DNA of 35,680 nt, taken from IMG/VR virus record IMGVR_UViG_3300027759_000228, positions 1 through 35,680 of that record. The stretch is one strand, 5' to 3'. The notes under the pieces are model-generated. The model did no database searches. It worked only from the letters and a program-made list of their open reading frames with translations, and was not told the DNA's origin. This stretch comes from a virus. Positions 34,760 to 35,680 of this stretch are shown in pieces (the stretch's first letter is position 1; each line of letters begins with the position of its first letter). The position numbers were made by a program, and so were the translations under genes.

Positions 34760-35680
34760 ATGAAACGTATATTAATTAATGAAATTGAAAAAAACGAAAT
34801 CTTAAATCAACATAAAGATTTTAAAAAAATATTAGAAGAAAAGAAAATAAACCTTGATAAAGGTCTTATGATTGAACAACGAGTTCAAGACCCAATATTT
34901 TTGGATAAGTTTACTATTAGTCAAGTAATAGCTAAATGTGTATCAAATCCTAATATTAAAGCGGTTAACTACTTATTTAAAGGTAAACCGGCTATCAAAG
35001 TAGTTTCAGGGCCTGATAATGTTAAAGTTTATACAAATGAACCTAACACTAATTTTGGTGGATATAATTCTTACATTCTTAATACTGAGGAAACTAAAAT
35101 TTTGAAAGGACCGATGTCTTGGAAATGTAGTAAATTATATGCTGAAGATGATGCTCAAACAGCCGCTGCTAAAGAAGCTGAAGCTAAGAAAAAAGCTCAA
35201 GAACTAGCGAGTTTAGATTCGGAACAAAAAGAATTTATTAAGATGTTAACTGACCAAAAATATATTATTAACCCAACACCAAGTAAAATTGCATCCAACG
35301 GACTTGAACCAGTACAACTTGGAACAATACCTAATCTTGAAATATATTTCCCTAAAGGTTTAAATGTTTACTACGACCCAACTAATAGAAGTACATCAAA
35401 TGCTAAGGCATACCAAGAAAGAGCATCTAAAATGGTTGCTGATGTTAACACATGTAAAGAAATCATTCAAACATATTGGGATGATTATAGTGGTGGTGGA
35501 AAAGGTGACTTAACAGATACTCAATTTTTAGATACTAAAAATCAAGCTCAAGCTTGTGCTAACAAATACTATCCTAAATGGAATGGTTTGGAAGGTGGTG
35601 TTTTAGGTATTGGTACTGGTCAAAATCATTTAAATGATATCATAGACGTTTTAACAGGACGTAAAAAAGATTATAAAGGA
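34760..35680 (+). CDS. Tagged protein, 3'-truncated by the window edge
   Basis: 307 codons open to the last base. MKRILINEIEKNEILNQHKD plus FKKILEEKK is the clearest tag in the window, with INE at 6-8 and LEE at 25-27. A beta domain with FKGKPAIKVVSGPDNVKVYT follows, then an Ala/Lys/Glu helix (AAAKEAEAKKKAQELASL) and a globular region with scattered Cys (EVQLGTIPNLEIYF-like strands, CKEIIQTYWDDYSGGG, ACANKYYPKWNG). No known family can be named. It starts 15 nt after the previous gene in the same late-type unit. Confidence 0.65.
   Translation, partial: MKRILINEIEKNEILNQHKDFKKILEEKKINLDKGLMIEQRVQDPIFLDKFTISQVIAKCVSNPNIKAVNYLFKGKPAIKVVSGPDNVKVYTNEPNTNFGGYNSYILNTEETKILKGPMSWKCSKLYAEDDAQTAAAKEAEAKKKAQELASLDSEQKEFIKMLTDQKYIINPTPSKIASNGLEPVQLGTIPNLEIYFPKGLNVYYDPTNRSTSNAKAYQERASKMVADVNTCKEIIQTYWDDYSGGGKGDLTDTQFLDTKNQAQACANKYYPKWNGLEGGVLGIGTGQNHLNDIIDVLTGRKKDYKG

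Noticed and set aside
1-35680. Insertion sequence, integrase or attachment sites
   Set aside because: No transposase or integrase motif and no terminal inverted repeats were seen; the tRNA region shows no flanking direct repeat.

Overview
The window looks like part of a large tailed-phage genome (T4-like in style) infecting a Bacteroidetes (Flavobacteria-like) host. The DNA is AT-rich and genes are packed on both strands with TAATG or ATGA overlaps. Most starts lack a Shine-Dalgarno sequence. Many signal peptides end in the SFSQ/AFSQ style of Bacteroidetes. Several transcription units begin with the Bacteroidetes promoter pattern TTG-N19/20-TAnnTTTG. Recognisable phage functions are a GH19 endolysin, thymidylate synthase, RNA ligase with polynucleotide kinase, tRNAs, a GT17 glycosyltransferase, two 2-oxoglutarate/Fe(II)-type oxygenases and fibre-like proteins. 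No terminase, portal or major capsid gene lies in the window.

Layout. 1-1971: end of one gene, then two related surface or fibre-like proteins, the second with a Pro/Thr linker and a LamG-like domain. 1996-4282: small membrane protein, a PD-(D/E)XK-like protein and small unknowns. 4321-6405 (-): operon with metallophosphoesterase, cyclic-phosphate receiver protein (cREC) and small membrane peptides. 6541-7177 (-): metallopeptidase pair. 7203-8045 (-): endolysin. 8085-15228 (+): a run of exported or membrane proteins (CsgG-like, cohesin/dockerin-like, lipoprotein, holin-like, beta-barrel-like). 15252-16406: virion-like protein and a tandem gene pair. 16494-17552 (-): WC-motif protein. 17631-18041 (-): a canonical tRNA-Ser(UGA) and two oversized tRNA-like genes. 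18084-21469: outer-membrane-like protein, HExxH peptidase and structural-type genes. 21470-26435 (-): long operon ending in thyA and carrying phosphoesterase, kinase and RNA ligase. 26453-26833 (-): small gene preceded by a structured RNA. 26877-31804: zinc-ribbon virion-type protein, GT17, two oxygenases and a lipoprotein. 31853-35680: putative virion proteins, the last running off the window.

Two promoter classes appear to divide the genes. Host-type TAnnTTTG boxes precede metabolic and RNA-repair operons, the tRNAs and a putative small RNA. A TATTTATA-like octamer lies 3-26 nt upstream of fibre, endolysin, virion-type and exported-protein genes and may be the late promoter.

The most interesting signals are: (1) a structured RNA at 26714-26797 (-), with its own promoter and terminator, containing a perfect 17-nt complement to the leader of the late gene at 8391 and a 15-nt complement to the leader of the gene at 2026; (2) two tandem tRNA-like genes of 142 and 172 nt whose anticodon regions are replaced by possible pseudoknotted inserts; (3) N-terminal tags with L/IxE sites on late proteins, resembling T4 capsid-targeting sequences; (4) an RNA-repair operon with the three activities of bacterial Pnkp on separate genes; and (5) a late-type exported-protein cluster with CsgG-like and cohesin/dockerin-like modules. 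All functional statements come from reading the sequence; no database search was run.
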